Origin: CAZOVB01 sp046541415
GTDB taxonomy: Bacteria; Planctomycetota; Phycisphaerae; SM23-33
DNA length: 64,000 nucleotides
NCBI GenBank assembly: GCA_046541415.1
Contig: JBKHDI010000002.1
Coordinates: 1-64,000 of the forward strand
Direction: 5' to 3'
Shown here: positions 16,521-25,963 of the stretch, one piece after another
How the letters are laid out: each line of letters begins with the position of its first letter
Position numbering within the stretch: the stretch's first letter is position 1
Program-made: the position numbers and the translations under genes
The notes under the pieces: generated by a model
Told to the model about the DNA's origin: nothing
The model's input: only the letters and a program-made list of their open reading frames with translations
Databases searched by the model: none

Positions 16521-17386
16521 CACCTGAACCAGCACCCTCCCCCGATCTGAAAGACACCATCGAAATCTTCGGCGCATCGAAGATCCAGCACGGACAACTC
16601 AACCGGCGGATCTACCTGATGAAGCTGGACTACGAAGACGCAAACCAGATCGTCCCGGCCCTGGACGGCCTGGCGTTCGAGCACGGCTATACCAAGATCT
16701 TCGCCAAGGTCCCGCGGTTCGCCAAGGAGACCTTCGGCAACAACGGTTATGAAGTCGAGGCCCATATCCCCGAGTTCTACGAGGCCACCGAAGACGTCTA
16801 CATGATGTGTCGGTATCTCGACCCGGCCCGGGCCGACGAAGGCGAAGCGGCCGAGAAGTACGAAGAGGTCCTCAAGGCCTCCAAGGATCGGCAGGGCGAA
16901 GGCGGTGAGTCGTTCCCCGACGACGTGGAGGTCCGCCTGTGCAAGCCCGAGGACGCCGAGCCACTGGCAGAGCTCTACGCCGAGGTCTTCCCGACCTACC
17001 CCTTCCCGATCGACCAGCCGTCGTATATCACCCAGACCATGGAAACCCACGTGCGGTATTTCGGCGTCTGGCGGGATGGCAAGATGATCGCCGCCTCCAG
17101 CAGCGAGATGGACCAGCCCGAGCTGAACACCGAGATGACGGACTTCGCGACCCTGCCCGACCAGCGCGGCGAGGGCCTGGCCACGGCACTGCTGGGTTTG
17201 ATGGAAGAAGATGCCCGCCAGCTGGGCCTGCACGTCGGTTACACCATCGCCCGTTCGCCGTCGTTCGGGATGAACATCACCTTCGCGCGGATGGGCTACG
17301 AATACGCCGGCCGGCTGAAGAACAACACCAACATTTCCGGGCAGTTCGAGAGCATGAACGTCTGGTACAAGAAGCTCAAGGAGTAG
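16517..17386 (+). CDS. ablB: Beta-lysine N-acetyltransferase
   Basis: Predicted GNAT-type enzyme that acetylates the epsilon-amino group of beta-lysine to form the compatible solute N-epsilon-acetyl-beta-lysine. The N-terminal half (1-130) is the AblB-specific domain, with the I-F-A-K-V-P motif and G-Y-E-V-E-A-H-I-P-E-F-Y. The C-terminal half (about 135-289) holds the GNAT fold with D-Q-R-G-E-G-L-A-T-A-L-L, the acetyl-CoA loop. It ends with N-T-N-I-S-G-Q-F-E-S-M-N-V-W-Y-K, a family signature. The length of 289 residues is typical. The ATGA overlap with the ATPase gene shows it is in the ablA operon. Confidence 0.92.
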   Translation: MTPEPAPSPDLKDTIEIFGASKIQHGQLNRRIYLMKLDYEDANQIVPALDGLAFEHGYTKIFAKVPRFAKETFGNNGYEVEAHIPEFYEATEDVYMMCRYLDPARADEGEAAEKYEEVLKASKDRQGEGGESFPDDVEVRLCKPEDAEPLAELYAEVFPTYPFPIDQPSYITQTMETHVRYFGVWRDGKMIAASSSEMDQPELNTEMTDFATLPDQRGEGLATALLGLMEEDARQLGLHVGYTIARSPSFGMNITFARMGYEYAGRLKNNTNISGQFESMNVWYKKLKE

Positions 17387-17389
17387 AGT

Positions 17390-17977
17390 TTGCTGACAGG
17401 GCCCCTCGCAGCGTTTCTCCTGCCGGATTTGGGCCCGACGTGGACGCCGGTCCTGGCAGGGGTGTTGATATTCGTTCTCCGTGTCGTCGAGATGACGATC
17501 GACTCGTTCCGGTTGATCTTCATCATCCGGGGCAAGCGACTCCAGGCGGGGTTGTGCGGGTTTGTCGAGGCGGCGATCTTCATCACCGCCATCGCCCAGG
17601 TTCTCAAGGGCACGACGGGCATGGCGTCGATCCTGGGCTACTCGGGCGGCTTTGCGTTGGGCACGTACCTGGGCAGTCTGCTGGCGGGGCACTTCTCGTC
17701 GGACCACCTGCTGGTGCGCGTCATCAGCCGGCAGTACGCCGAGCAGATCCGCAAGAAGCTCCGGGAGGACGGCTTCGGCGTGACGACGATCATGGGCGAG
17801 GGTCTCCACGGGCCGCTTCCGATCCTCTTCGTGATCATCAAACGCAAGCAGGGCAAACGCGTGCTCAAGGACATTCGCGCCGTCCACGACAAGGCCCTGG
17901 TCGTCTCCGAACCGCTGCACCTGGCCGTAAACGCCTTCGTGCCCCGCACACGCCTGTCGATGGGCAACCGACGCTGA
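17390..17977 (+). CDS. UPF0316/DUF2179-type membrane protein
   Basis: Predicted small inner-membrane protein of 195 residues. Three hydrophobic helices (about 15-37, 48-68, 75-100) are followed by a cytoplasmic domain with G-F-G-V-T-T-I-M-G-E-G and L-F-V-I-I-K-R, the DUF2179 pattern. A TTG start at 17390 follows the ablB stop by three bases, with aaggag correctly placed before it. The function of the family is unknown. Its place at the end of the ablA-ablB operon hints at a role in osmotic adaptation, but this is weak evidence. Confidence 0.85.
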   Translation: MLTGPLAAFLLPDLGPTWTPVLAGVLIFVLRVVEMTIDSFRLIFIIRGKRLQAGLCGFVEAAIFITAIAQVLKGTTGMASILGYSGGFALGTYLGSLLAGHFSSDHLLVRVISRQYAEQIRKKLREDGFGVTTIMGEGLHGPLPILFVIIKRKQGKRVLKDIRAVHDKALVVSEPLHLAVNAFVPRTRLSMGNRR

Positions 17978-17978
17978 G

Positions 17979-20708
17979 CTACTTCGCCGGCCGGGCCCAG
18001 ATCTGCAGATTGTCGATCCGCATGTAGCGATTGTTGATCGGCCGGGTGATGTAGAATCCCATACCCGTGACCTTCGAGAGGTCCGGGTCGGCCACTCGGG
18101 CGCCCATCGAAACCGCCTGCGGATCCAGACTGTACCATGCCACGCCGTCCAGCACGGTCCGCCAGCTGTACCAGTCCATCAACTGCCGCGTGTGGCCCGG
18201 TTCGGTGGTAATCCACGAACCGTCGGCCAGGCGGAACGCCAGGCCCACCGCGTGCGTGCTGATGCCGCTTCGCCCGATGAGGTAATCGAACCGCACCTCA
18301 CAGCCGACCGGCGAGAGGTCCGCGACAAAGCCCTCGCACCAAGTGAACGTCCTGCCCTGGTTGCCGATCGACGGGAACGTCAGTTCGCCCGCAAGCTTCG
18401 AGTCATCCAGCGGTGAGCCCGCGGCTGCGGTGATCGACGGGTGGCCTGCCCGGTGCGTCCGCGACTGCCATTGGCCCAAGGACGCCTCGCCCTTCGACGC
18501 CGCCGGCAGGGGCAGGTTCTTCTCGGTGCGGAAGTCCTCGACGAACAGCTTGACGCCCTCGGCCCGGCGGAATGCGTCGACCTGGACGGGCCTGGACTGC
18601 CCGGAATCATTCTCCACGACAATCGAGTAGGTATACCATCGCCCCGGTTGTGTGGCGCGGTCGACGTACCCGGTCGCGTCGATCCCCAGCGTCGCGATCC
18701 GTTTGAACGGCGCATTTTCCTTCTCGCGCAGCCGCCGGCCCAGCAGGACGGTCCCGGCCGTCTCGGTACTCTGCTGCCAGGCCAGGCGGATCTGCTCGTC
18801 ATCGCCGGTAAAGCGCCAGGTCAGGTGCTGGATATCCTCGGGGCGGTTGGGCATGCTCTGCGCATCCGACCAGGGCCCGGGCTGGCCGTCCACGACCGAC
18901 CGGACGCGGTAGGTGTAGTTCTGGCCCGGCTGGATGTCGGTGTCCTCGAATCGCCAGGCGGGGCCGGCCAGTGTGGCGAAATCGTCGTTCCACGCCTCGC
19001 GTTGGGCCTTGCGGGCGATCTGGTAGGTCCGGTCGGTCATGAACGGCTCGGCCCAGTGGAGCACGATGCGTTTACCGTCGGCCCGGGCCAGCGACAGTTC
19101 GACGTGGCGCCCGAGGTGGTGGGGCACCTTGCCGGTTCGCAGATGCAGCTGGGCCAGGTGCAGGTCCTGCGGGCGGACGCGCTGTCCGTCTGCCTGGACG
19201 ATCGACTGCATCGGGCCGGTGAAGTCGGGGTAGGGGCCCTCGATCGGTTCCGTGCCGCGCACGCCGACGACGGCGCCGCGCGGCATCATCTCGGCGGCGT
19301 GGACCATGTGGGCCCGGCCGTTGATGACCTCGATGTTCCAGTGGACGAACCGCGCGCCGAACAGAGGCCCAGCCGTGCTGCCCCCGCCGTGGCGGCCGTC
19401 ATTGCGCATGCGGATGTCGGTGCGAATACAGGCAAATGGCAGGGCGCGGTGCGAATCCAACGTGCCGTGGTCCATATCCCCGGCCGACCAGACGCAACCG
19501 CTGGAAAGCCCCTCGATATTCAGGCCGTGGTGGACCTTGCTCTTGACGACGAAGCGCGTCCAGAGCACGTCGTGCGAACCATTGCGACAGAAGGTCGTGT
19601 GGTGGTTGTCCCGCCCGGTGACGGTGAAGCGGTCTACGGTGATGCATTTCGAAGCGGCCGTGCCGATGCCGTTATCCGTGTTGACGATCGTCACCCGCCG
19701 GGCCCAGCAGTCCCAGGCGTTCTCGAAGTAGATGCCGTTATACCCCGGGTTCATCAGATGCGCCGACAGCCGCGTCTGCGGAAAGCGGATGGTCAGGTCT
19801 TCCACGCCGGCGCCGACGACCAGCGGACCCGGGGTGGTCAACTCGCCCTGCCATGCGGCGCGGATGTCCGTCCGCAGCGGCTGGGCCAGCGTGATGGTCC
19901 GGCCGGAGACCTTCTCGATCTCCACCGGCCACTGCCATCTGTCGGTCTTGACGATTCCCTCGGCCTGGCGGGCCCAGGCGTAGCTCTTCGTGCCCGGGAT
20001 GTCCCCGGCCAGGTGCGAGTAGAGGCTGAAGTCGCCCGGGTCGGCCAGTGTCAGCAGGACCTTTTGTCCCGCGCGCAGCCCGGAGGCGTCGGCCACGGTC
20101 AGCGTCTTCTGGCCTCGCTGGTGGGTCGAGGTGATCTTCGTCAGCTTCTTCGTCCCGTACCAGCCCTCGCGGTAGTTGCTTCTTCCGGCGAAGCGGTCCG
20201 GCTGGGACTCCGCCGGGACGATCCAGACCATCCCGCCCGACCACGACCAGGCCGATTTGCTGCCGCTGAAGTTCCGCCCGTAGGCCTTTTCCAGGGGCTT
20301 GGGAAACAGCAGGGTGGTCTTGTCCTGCCCGGCCCCGCGGAGCACGACGTTGTCATCGCGCAGGAAGATGGGGGTCTCGGCGCGGATGGTTCCTGGCGGC
20401 AGGAGCACGGCCCCGCCGCCGGCGTCGGCAGCGGCTTTCAGGGCCCGGGCGATCGCAGGTGCGTTGTCGGCCTTGCCGTCGGCGGTTACGCCGAAGTCGA
20501 CCGCCTTGACCACCACGGGCCGATCGGGGATCGGCTGCTGTCCGTAGCGGTAACCGGCGAACGAGCAGTTGGGCACGTTGGGGTGCGTGTTCGGCTGGGC
20601 GGCGTACTGCTCCCAGAGCGGGGCTGTCTCGGGTCGGCCCTGCTGAGCAGCGGCGAAGCAACAGCCAATCGAAAGAACACTGAACAGACAGGCAATGTGA
20701 AGATACAC
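17979..20708 (-). CDS. Secreted pectate-lyase-fold protein with C-terminal beta domain
   Basis: A 909-residue exported protein. Residues 1-22 are a signal peptide ending in C-F-A-A-A. The N-terminal half begins with V-D-F-G-V-T-A-D-G-K-A-D-N and then G-G-G-A-V-L-L-P-P-G, the opening of the Pectate_lyase_3 beta-helix. G-A-G-Q-D-K-T-T-L-L-F continues it. A fibronectin-III-like region follows at about 590-670 (Y-T-Y-R-V-R-S-V-V-D-G-Q-P), and the last 180 residues look like a lectin or laminin-type sandwich. It probably binds or cuts a polysaccharide outside the cell. Catalytic residues cannot be assigned, so the substrate is unknown. Its stop lies one base past the convergent gene. Confidence 0.8.
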   Translation of the reverse strand: MYLHIACLFSVLSIGCCFAAAQQGRPETAPLWEQYAAQPNTHPNVPNCSFAGYRYGQQPIPDRPVVVKAVDFGVTADGKADNAPAIARALKAAADAGGGAVLLPPGTIRAETPIFLRDDNVVLRGAGQDKTTLLFPKPLEKAYGRNFSGSKSAWSWSGGMVWIVPAESQPDRFAGRSNYREGWYGTKKLTKITSTHQRGQKTLTVADASGLRAGQKVLLTLADPGDFSLYSHLAGDIPGTKSYAWARQAEGIVKTDRWQWPVEIEKVSGRTITLAQPLRTDIRAAWQGELTTPGPLVVGAGVEDLTIRFPQTRLSAHLMNPGYNGIYFENAWDCWARRVTIVNTDNGIGTAASKCITVDRFTVTGRDNHHTTFCRNGSHDVLWTRFVVKSKVHHGLNIEGLSSGCVWSAGDMDHGTLDSHRALPFACIRTDIRMRNDGRHGGGSTAGPLFGARFVHWNIEVINGRAHMVHAAEMMPRGAVVGVRGTEPIEGPYPDFTGPMQSIVQADGQRVRPQDLHLAQLHLRTGKVPHHLGRHVELSLARADGKRIVLHWAEPFMTDRTYQIARKAQREAWNDDFATLAGPAWRFEDTDIQPGQNYTYRVRSVVDGQPGPWSDAQSMPNRPEDIQHLTWRFTGDDEQIRLAWQQSTETAGTVLLGRRLREKENAPFKRIATLGIDATGYVDRATQPGRWYTYSIVVENDSGQSRPVQVDAFRRAEGVKLFVEDFRTEKNLPLPAASKGEASLGQWQSRTHRAGHPSITAAAGSPLDDSKLAGELTFPSIGNQGRTFTWCEGFVADLSPVGCEVRFDYLIGRSGISTHAVGLAFRLADGSWITTEPGHTRQLMDWYSWRTVLDGVAWYSLDPQAVSMGARVADPDLSKVTGMGFYITRPINNRYMRIDNLQIWARPAK

Positions 20709-20783
20709 GACGGGGCTCCTCTGGAAACTGAGGCTGACTCTACGTAGTCAAACTGTCGGGACGGCGTGGGGGTTCCGTGTTTC

Positions 20784-22976
20784 TCAGCCGTCGGCCCGCT
20801 GGCAGCGCAGCCAGCGTCCGTCGTCGTCGGCGACTTCGATCGGCGTGTGGATGTCGACGGCCTGGCCGGTCAGCACGTCGGTGACCCGGGTGTAGTCATA
20901 CGGAAGTCGTGTGAAGCGGGCTTCGGCGGCGGGGCCTTCGTTGACCAGGAAGTAGTGGTCCGCCCCGTCGCAGGCCAGTCGGTATGCCACGGGCTGGCCC
21001 TCGCAGCGGTAGAACGGCTGAGCCCCGCCGAGCAGGATCTCCGCCAGCCTCTCCTGCCAGCTGGTGTGGCCCGGGCGGTAGCAGGCGCGGGCGGCCTCGT
21101 AGCCGACGATCACAGCCGAGCCATCGCCCAGACGGTTCTCCGTCACGGCGGGCTGGCCGTTGTGGTAGGTCTGCACCGCCTCGGCCGAGGTGAGCTTCAA
21201 ATCGCAGGTGAAGCCCTCGATCTTCTCGCCGTCGATCAACCAGTCGGCGTTGTTGCCGCTGTACTGCAGGTCCTGCAACTCGGCCCCGAAGAGCGTCTCG
21301 AAGTCACTGCCGGCCCGGGTGTCCATCACCCGCCCGGTGTGGTCGTAGCAGCCGCCGGGCATGTCCATGACCACCCGCCCGCCGGCGCGGACGTAGTCGA
21401 TCAGGACCGGCAGGTGCGAGAGCTTCAGGCCGATCACCGACGGCAGGAAGATGATCGGATACCGCCCGGCCAGGCCCGCTTCCAGGTCGCGTCCGGTCAG
21501 GTGCTCGAAGGGGATCGACGCGTCGATGCACGTCCGGGCGGCGCCGATGCGACCTTCCACGCCGCGGTACTTGAAGATGTCGCGTTGGCATTGGCTGATC
21601 GCTGCCCAGACCGCCTCGTTGTCGAAGTCGGTCAGGATGCCGACCTGCGGTTGCCTCCGGCCCGTCCAGAGTTCGTCCCGCAGCTGGTTGGCTGCCCTGG
21701 CGATCTGCCCGACGCGGATGGTTCGCTCGCAGACCTGTTCGTTGCGGTCCAGCAGCCCGTACTCGCCGCCCTCGAAGCCCGCCCGCCGGTGGTTCCACGC
21801 CCAGAGGCCCGCGCCCTTGCAGCCGGCGGCGAGGTAGCTCAACTGCAACTGGGTCATGATCCCGGCCGAGACGGTAACGCCCGGCTGCTCGTCGGCTACC
21901 CAGGGGTACAGTACGGCCTTGGTTCCGGACATCTGCTGGGGCCCGCCGGTCGACTCCCACGGGGCGGTCCAGCCACCCTTGTTCCAGTCGACCACGATCG
22001 CCGCCTGCATGTAGCCCGGCCGCGCGGTCTCGAAGGCCACCTCCTCGAAGTGCCAGCAAAAGTGAATCGACGGGTAGAAGCTGCCCGTGTCCTTCAGGGC
22101 CGAGGCGATCAGCTCCATGTCGGTCCCCCGGCTGGCGAAGGGCAGGAAGACGCCCATCTCCCCGCCGCTGCGGTGGGGCTGGTGCGGGTCGCGGTCGCTG
22201 ACGCGCCGACAGAGTGCCTCGACGTACCTGCCCTTCATCTCCGCCTTGAATCGCAGCAGGTCGCCCACCCGGCCGTACTCGCGACCGGCGTTGACACCGT
22301 GCTTCTCGGCGACTTCTTCCCAACTCTCGAAGCCGTCATGCGTCGAGCTGACGCGGACCACGTCGGTGTTCCACGCGCGGTTGAGCTTGTCCAGGTCATC
22401 GTCGTACTGCTCGCGCAGCCATTCGATCCAGTCGTCGGTGGCCCAGTCGGGCAGTTTGGCATCGGCGCCGTAGGCCTTGGAACCACGGGCCTCGACGTTG
22501 GCCCCGAGGTGGAAGCCCGCCTGGGCCTCGACGTTCTTGGAGACCTCGCGTCTGCCGATCCGCGCGGCGAAGACCTGCTTCTGGTGTTCCACCATCGCCG
22601 GGTGCTGCCGGATCTCCGGCATCGCAAGGGATTTGTCGATTCCCAACTTGTCCAGCAGTTGGTCGGTAATCGGCTCCCAGCCGCCCTGGCCGTACCACCA
22701 GGGGTCCAGGCCCTCTTCCAGGGCCATCTGCTCCAGCTTCGCCTTGGGCCACTTGACCCCGCCGAGAAGCTGTTTGCATCCGGTGTAGCCGAGCTTCTTC
22801 ATCGTCCGAAAGTGCTGCCGGATCGTCTGCTCGTCCATCTCGTCGCGGGCCAGCAGCACCACGCCGTAGGGCATGGGTGCGAGTTTGCGGAACTGTCTCT
22901 GTCGGTCGCTGTCGTTGCGGGCCAGGTATTGCTCGTACAGGAAGTCGTGGTCAGCCGGGCGGCTTGCGGGCGGCAT
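20784..22976 (-). CDS. GH42-like beta-galactosidase family protein
   Basis: Predicted glycosidase of about 730 residues. The N-terminal part is TIM-barrel-like, with R-A-W-N-T and the acidic segment F-C-W-H-F-E-E-V. The middle region (about 430-640) resembles the trimerisation domain of GH42 enzymes: I-I-F-L-P-S-V and then G-G-R-V-V-M-D-M-P-G-G. A small C-terminal beta domain follows (Y-F-L-V-N-E). The start at 22976 is preferred over 23018 because gacgagg precedes it. There is no signal peptide, so imported oligosaccharides are the likely substrate. It is transcribed away from the GH2 gene. The exact specificity is not evident, and the catalytic glutamates were not confirmed. Confidence 0.75.
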   Translation of the reverse strand: MPPASRPADHDFLYEQYLARNDSDRQRQFRKLAPMPYGVVLLARDEMDEQTIRQHFRTMKKLGYTGCKQLLGGVKWPKAKLEQMALEEGLDPWWYGQGGWEPITDQLLDKLGIDKSLAMPEIRQHPAMVEHQKQVFAARIGRREVSKNVEAQAGFHLGANVEARGSKAYGADAKLPDWATDDWIEWLREQYDDDLDKLNRAWNTDVVRVSSTHDGFESWEEVAEKHGVNAGREYGRVGDLLRFKAEMKGRYVEALCRRVSDRDPHQPHRSGGEMGVFLPFASRGTDMELIASALKDTGSFYPSIHFCWHFEEVAFETARPGYMQAAIVVDWNKGGWTAPWESTGGPQQMSGTKAVLYPWVADEQPGVTVSAGIMTQLQLSYLAAGCKGAGLWAWNHRRAGFEGGEYGLLDRNEQVCERTIRVGQIARAANQLRDELWTGRRQPQVGILTDFDNEAVWAAISQCQRDIFKYRGVEGRIGAARTCIDASIPFEHLTGRDLEAGLAGRYPIIFLPSVIGLKLSHLPVLIDYVRAGGRVVMDMPGGCYDHTGRVMDTRAGSDFETLFGAELQDLQYSGNNADWLIDGEKIEGFTCDLKLTSAEAVQTYHNGQPAVTENRLGDGSAVIVGYEAARACYRPGHTSWQERLAEILLGGAQPFYRCEGQPVAYRLACDGADHYFLVNEGPAAEARFTRLPYDYTRVTDVLTGQAVDIHTPIEVADDDGRWLRCQRADG

Positions 22977-23194
22977 GGGTACCTCGTCGGATGTCTCGTT
23001 GTTCGATGCTTGCCCCACATCGTCGGCGTGCGAGAAGTCCCCCAGCCTAGCGAATCACGCCGGCGAGTGGGCAGAAAAATCTGAGCGGGCCTGCGTTCCG
23101 GCCGTTTCGGTCGGCGGCCTGCTGTGTGTTGTTCGCAGTCCGCGACATGGCCGACTGTAGTGGCGAGATTGACCGAATTTGCCGCATCGTCCGG

Positions 23195-23223
23195 TTGACA
23201 GCCCCGCACGGGCGAGACAGAAT
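23195..23223 (+). promoter_or_regulatory. Candidate promoter of the GH2 gene
   Basis: TTGACA at 23195-23200 and CAGAAT at 23218-23223 are 17 bases apart. The -35 is perfect and the -10 is weak. The start of transcription would fall near 23230, so the following hairpin would form at the very 5' end of the mRNA. Confidence 0.5.
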
Positions 23224-23233
23224 ACCTCCTGAT

Positions 23234-23280
23234 CAGGGCCCGGTGAAAGAGGCACGCTTCTTGCCCGGGCCCTGTTTTTT
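23234..23280 (+). terminator. Terminator-like hairpin in the GH2 leader
   Basis: cagggcccgg at 23234-23243 pairs with ccgggccctg at 23265-23274 and is followed by six T residues, the shape of a rho-independent terminator. No plus-strand gene ends here: the gene to the left runs the other way. It therefore lies between the candidate promoter and the GH2 start at 23316, as an attenuator would, or ends a small RNA. The rest of the 22977-23315 interval shows no ORF. Confidence 0.65.
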
Positions 23281-23315
23281 CTGACTTTCCAGCTGACCTG
23301 ACGAGGAGTTGACCG

Positions 23316-25847
23316 TTGCCCCTGGAATCTCTGACTGTTCTGTGTGACGGCGCCTGGCAGCTTCGCCGGACCGACCAGTCCGATCCGCCGGTCCCGGCCG
23401 TTGTGCCCGGCTGCGTCCATACCGACCTGCAGGCCGCCGGGATCCTCGAGGATCTCTGGTATCGCGACAACGAGAAAGACTTCCACTGGGTCTTCCAGGC
23501 CGACTGGACCTACACCCGCATGCTGGAGATCCCGGACGGGCTGCTCGAGCGGCGCCGCGTCGAACTGGTCTGTCACGGCCTGGACACGTTGGCGACGGTC
23601 TACCTCAACGACGTCGAGTTGGGCCGATGCGACAACATGTTCCGCACGTGGCGGTTCGACGTCCAAGAGCATCTCCGCCCCGGGGCCAATGAACTCCGCG
23701 TCGAGTTCGCTTCCCCGCTGGCGACGATGCAGGCCGGCGACGCGCAGCGCCACCGGGCCGGCTGGAACATCTACCACCCCGACTTCTTCGGCCGCAGCTA
23801 TGTCCGCAAGATGGGCTGCGCATTCGGCTGGGACTGGGGCCCGATGGCCCCGACGGTCGGCATCTGGCGGTCGATGGAGCTTGTCGCCTCCGATGCAGCC
23901 ATCGACGACATCCGCATCCGCCAGGATCACGGCGACAAGCAGGTGAACCTCAACGCGCAGGTCGCCGTCGACGGACCCGCCCACAGCGTCCGCGCCACGC
24001 TGCGATACGTCGGACAGGTCGTCGTCAGCCAGGTCGCCACCGCCGCGGCAACGGTCGAGCTGGACCTGCCTGTCGATCGGCCGCGTCTCTGGCAGCCCAA
24101 CGGCCAGGGCGATCAGCCGCTCTACGATCTGCAGGTCGAACTGCTCGATGGCGCCGGGAACGTGCTGGACAGCCAGGCCCGCCGCATCGGCCTGCGGACC
24201 ATCGAGCTGGTCCGCCGCAAGGACCAGTATGGCGAAAGTTTCCGCTTTGCCGTCAACGGGCGCGAGATCTTCGCCAAGGGCGCCAACTGGATCCCCTGCA
24301 GCGTCTTTCCCTCCTCGATCGAGGATGCGACCTACCGCCACCTGGTGGCCAGCATGGCCGATTCGGGCATGAACATGGTCCGCGTCTGGGGCGGGGGGAT
24401 CTATGAGGACGAGCGGTTCTACGACTTCTGCGACGAGATGGGCATCCTGGTCTGGCAGGACTTCCTGTTCTCCTGCGGGACGTACCCGACCGACGAGGCC
24501 TTCCTGGCCAATGTCCGGGCCGAGGCGGTCGACAACGTCCGGCGCCTCCGCCACCGGGCGTGCCTGGCGCTGTGGTGCGGCAACAATGAGATCGAGCAGG
24601 GCATGGCCCGAAGCGGCTGGTCGGAGAACGGCATGGCCTGGGGGGAGTACGAGAAACTCTTCGACAAGCTCCTGCCCGACGTGGTGGCCGAGCACGACGG
24701 CCTGACGGCCTACTGGCCCAGCAGCGGTCACACGCCGGGCGAGAACCGCACCGACCCCTGGGACGAGACCTGCGGCGACGCCCACGCCTGGTCGGTCTGG
24801 TTCGGGGGCCAGCCCTTCGAGGCCCAGCGCGACTGGAACTACCGCTTCATGAGCGAGTTCGGCTTCCAGAGCTTCCCCGAGCCGCGCACCGTCGAGAGCT
24901 TCACCGCACCCCAAGACCGCCACCTGACCAGCTGGGTGATGGACTACCACCAGCGATCCGCCCCGGGCAACCAGACGATCTTCAAGTACCTGCTGGACTG
25001 GTTCTGCCCGCCGAAGGACTTCGATTCCTCCCTGTGGCTGACCCAGCTGACACAGGCCCTCTGCGTCCAGTACGCCGCCGACCACGCCAGACGCATCCAG
25101 GGACGCATGGACGGGCTGCTCTACTGGCAGCTCAACGATCTCTGGCCGGCGGCAACGTGGTCCTCGATCGACGCCTACGGCCGCTGGAAGGCGTTGCAGT
25201 ATTTCGCCAAGCGGTTCTTCAGCCCCGTCCGCGTCAGCCTGCTGGAATCGCGCGAAGATTCTACCGCCAGGCTGTTCGTCTCGAACCACCTGCCCCGGGC
25301 TGCGGACCTGACGGTCTGCTGGCAGCTGACCGACTGCGCCGGGCGCGTGCTGGACGAGGGCAGTACCCCGGCCGCCGTCGAGGCACAGACGTGCGACGAG
25401 GTCCACACCATCGCCTGCGCCGAGGCCCGCCGGGCCGGCGGCAGCGCGCCGTTGCCCCTGGAGGTCCGCATGAACCCGCACCGCCCGCTCGAGGGCGACC
25501 GCGACCTGTTCGTCTGGGCCTGGGTGCTCGACAGCCAGGGCGTGGAACTGTCCCGCACGATAGCGATGTTCACCCGCCCCAAGCACATGCTTCTGCGTCG
25601 CCCGGAGATCGCCATCGACCTGGCCGAACTGGGCGACAACCGCTATGCCATCGACCTCCAGTCCGACGCGGTCAGCCCATGGACGCGCCTGGGCCTGCAG
25701 GACGCCGACGCGAAATTCAGCGACAACTTCCTGCACCTTTCGCCTTCGCTGGGCGCCCGGGTCATCTGCAGCCCGGCCGAGCCGATGAGCCTCCAGCAGG
25801 TCTCCGAGAAGCTCTTCTGCCAGCCGCTTGTAGACCTCTGGAGCTGA
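23316..25847 (+). CDS. GH2 family beta-mannosidase-like glycosidase
   Basis: Predicted cytoplasmic GH2 glycosidase of 843 residues, most like beta-mannosidases. N-terminal sugar-binding and Ig-like domains include V-P-G-C-V-H-T-D-L and W-D-W-G-P-M-A-P-T. The catalytic barrel has F-A-K-G-A-N-W-I-P, R-V-W-G-G-G-I-Y-E and W-C-G-N-N-E-I-E, whose Glu425 is the expected acid/base. M-S-E-F-G-F-Q-S supplies the nucleophile Glu514. The TTG at 23316 is used because gaggag precedes it. It removes terminal beta-mannose from small glycans. Its leader has a promoter and a terminator-like hairpin. There is no signal peptide. Confidence 0.9.
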   Translation: MPLESLTVLCDGAWQLRRTDQSDPPVPAVVPGCVHTDLQAAGILEDLWYRDNEKDFHWVFQADWTYTRMLEIPDGLLERRRVELVCHGLDTLATVYLNDVELGRCDNMFRTWRFDVQEHLRPGANELRVEFASPLATMQAGDAQRHRAGWNIYHPDFFGRSYVRKMGCAFGWDWGPMAPTVGIWRSMELVASDAAIDDIRIRQDHGDKQVNLNAQVAVDGPAHSVRATLRYVGQVVVSQVATAAATVELDLPVDRPRLWQPNGQGDQPLYDLQVELLDGAGNVLDSQARRIGLRTIELVRRKDQYGESFRFAVNGREIFAKGANWIPCSVFPSSIEDATYRHLVASMADSGMNMVRVWGGGIYEDERFYDFCDEMGILVWQDFLFSCGTYPTDEAFLANVRAEAVDNVRRLRHRACLALWCGNNEIEQGMARSGWSENGMAWGEYEKLFDKLLPDVVAEHDGLTAYWPSSGHTPGENRTDPWDETCGDAHAWSVWFGGQPFEAQRDWNYRFMSEFGFQSFPEPRTVESFTAPQDRHLTSWVMDYHQRSAPGNQTIFKYLLDWFCPPKDFDSSLWLTQLTQALCVQYAADHARRIQGRMDGLLYWQLNDLWPAATWSSIDAYGRWKALQYFAKRFFSPVRVSLLESREDSTARLFVSNHLPRAADLTVCWQLTDCAGRVLDEGSTPAAVEAQTCDEVHTIACAEARRAGGSAPLPLEVRMNPHRPLEGDRDLFVWAWVLDSQGVELSRTIAMFTRPKHMLLRRPEIAIDLAELGDNRYAIDLQSDAVSPWTRLGLQDADAKFSDNFLHLSPSLGARVICSPAEPMSLQQVSEKLFCQPLVDLWS

Positions 25848-25963
25848 CGGGCCCTGCTGAGACATGCGAATCGGCGCCGGGCGATGAAGTCCTGGCAGGA
25901 GCCGGGAACCGATCGCAGTCTGGATTGTCTTAACTGGGGTAACGAGCCCAAAAAGAGACCCGG

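Noticed and set aside
18441..20747. 768-codon plus-strand frame antisense to the secreted beta-helix gene
   Set aside because: No domain; the opposite strand encodes a signal peptide and a pectate-lyase motif set.
23040..23315. Small protein gene in the GH42-GH2 divergent region
   Set aside because: Short frames here lack start signals and have random composition; promoter and hairpin explain the stretch better.
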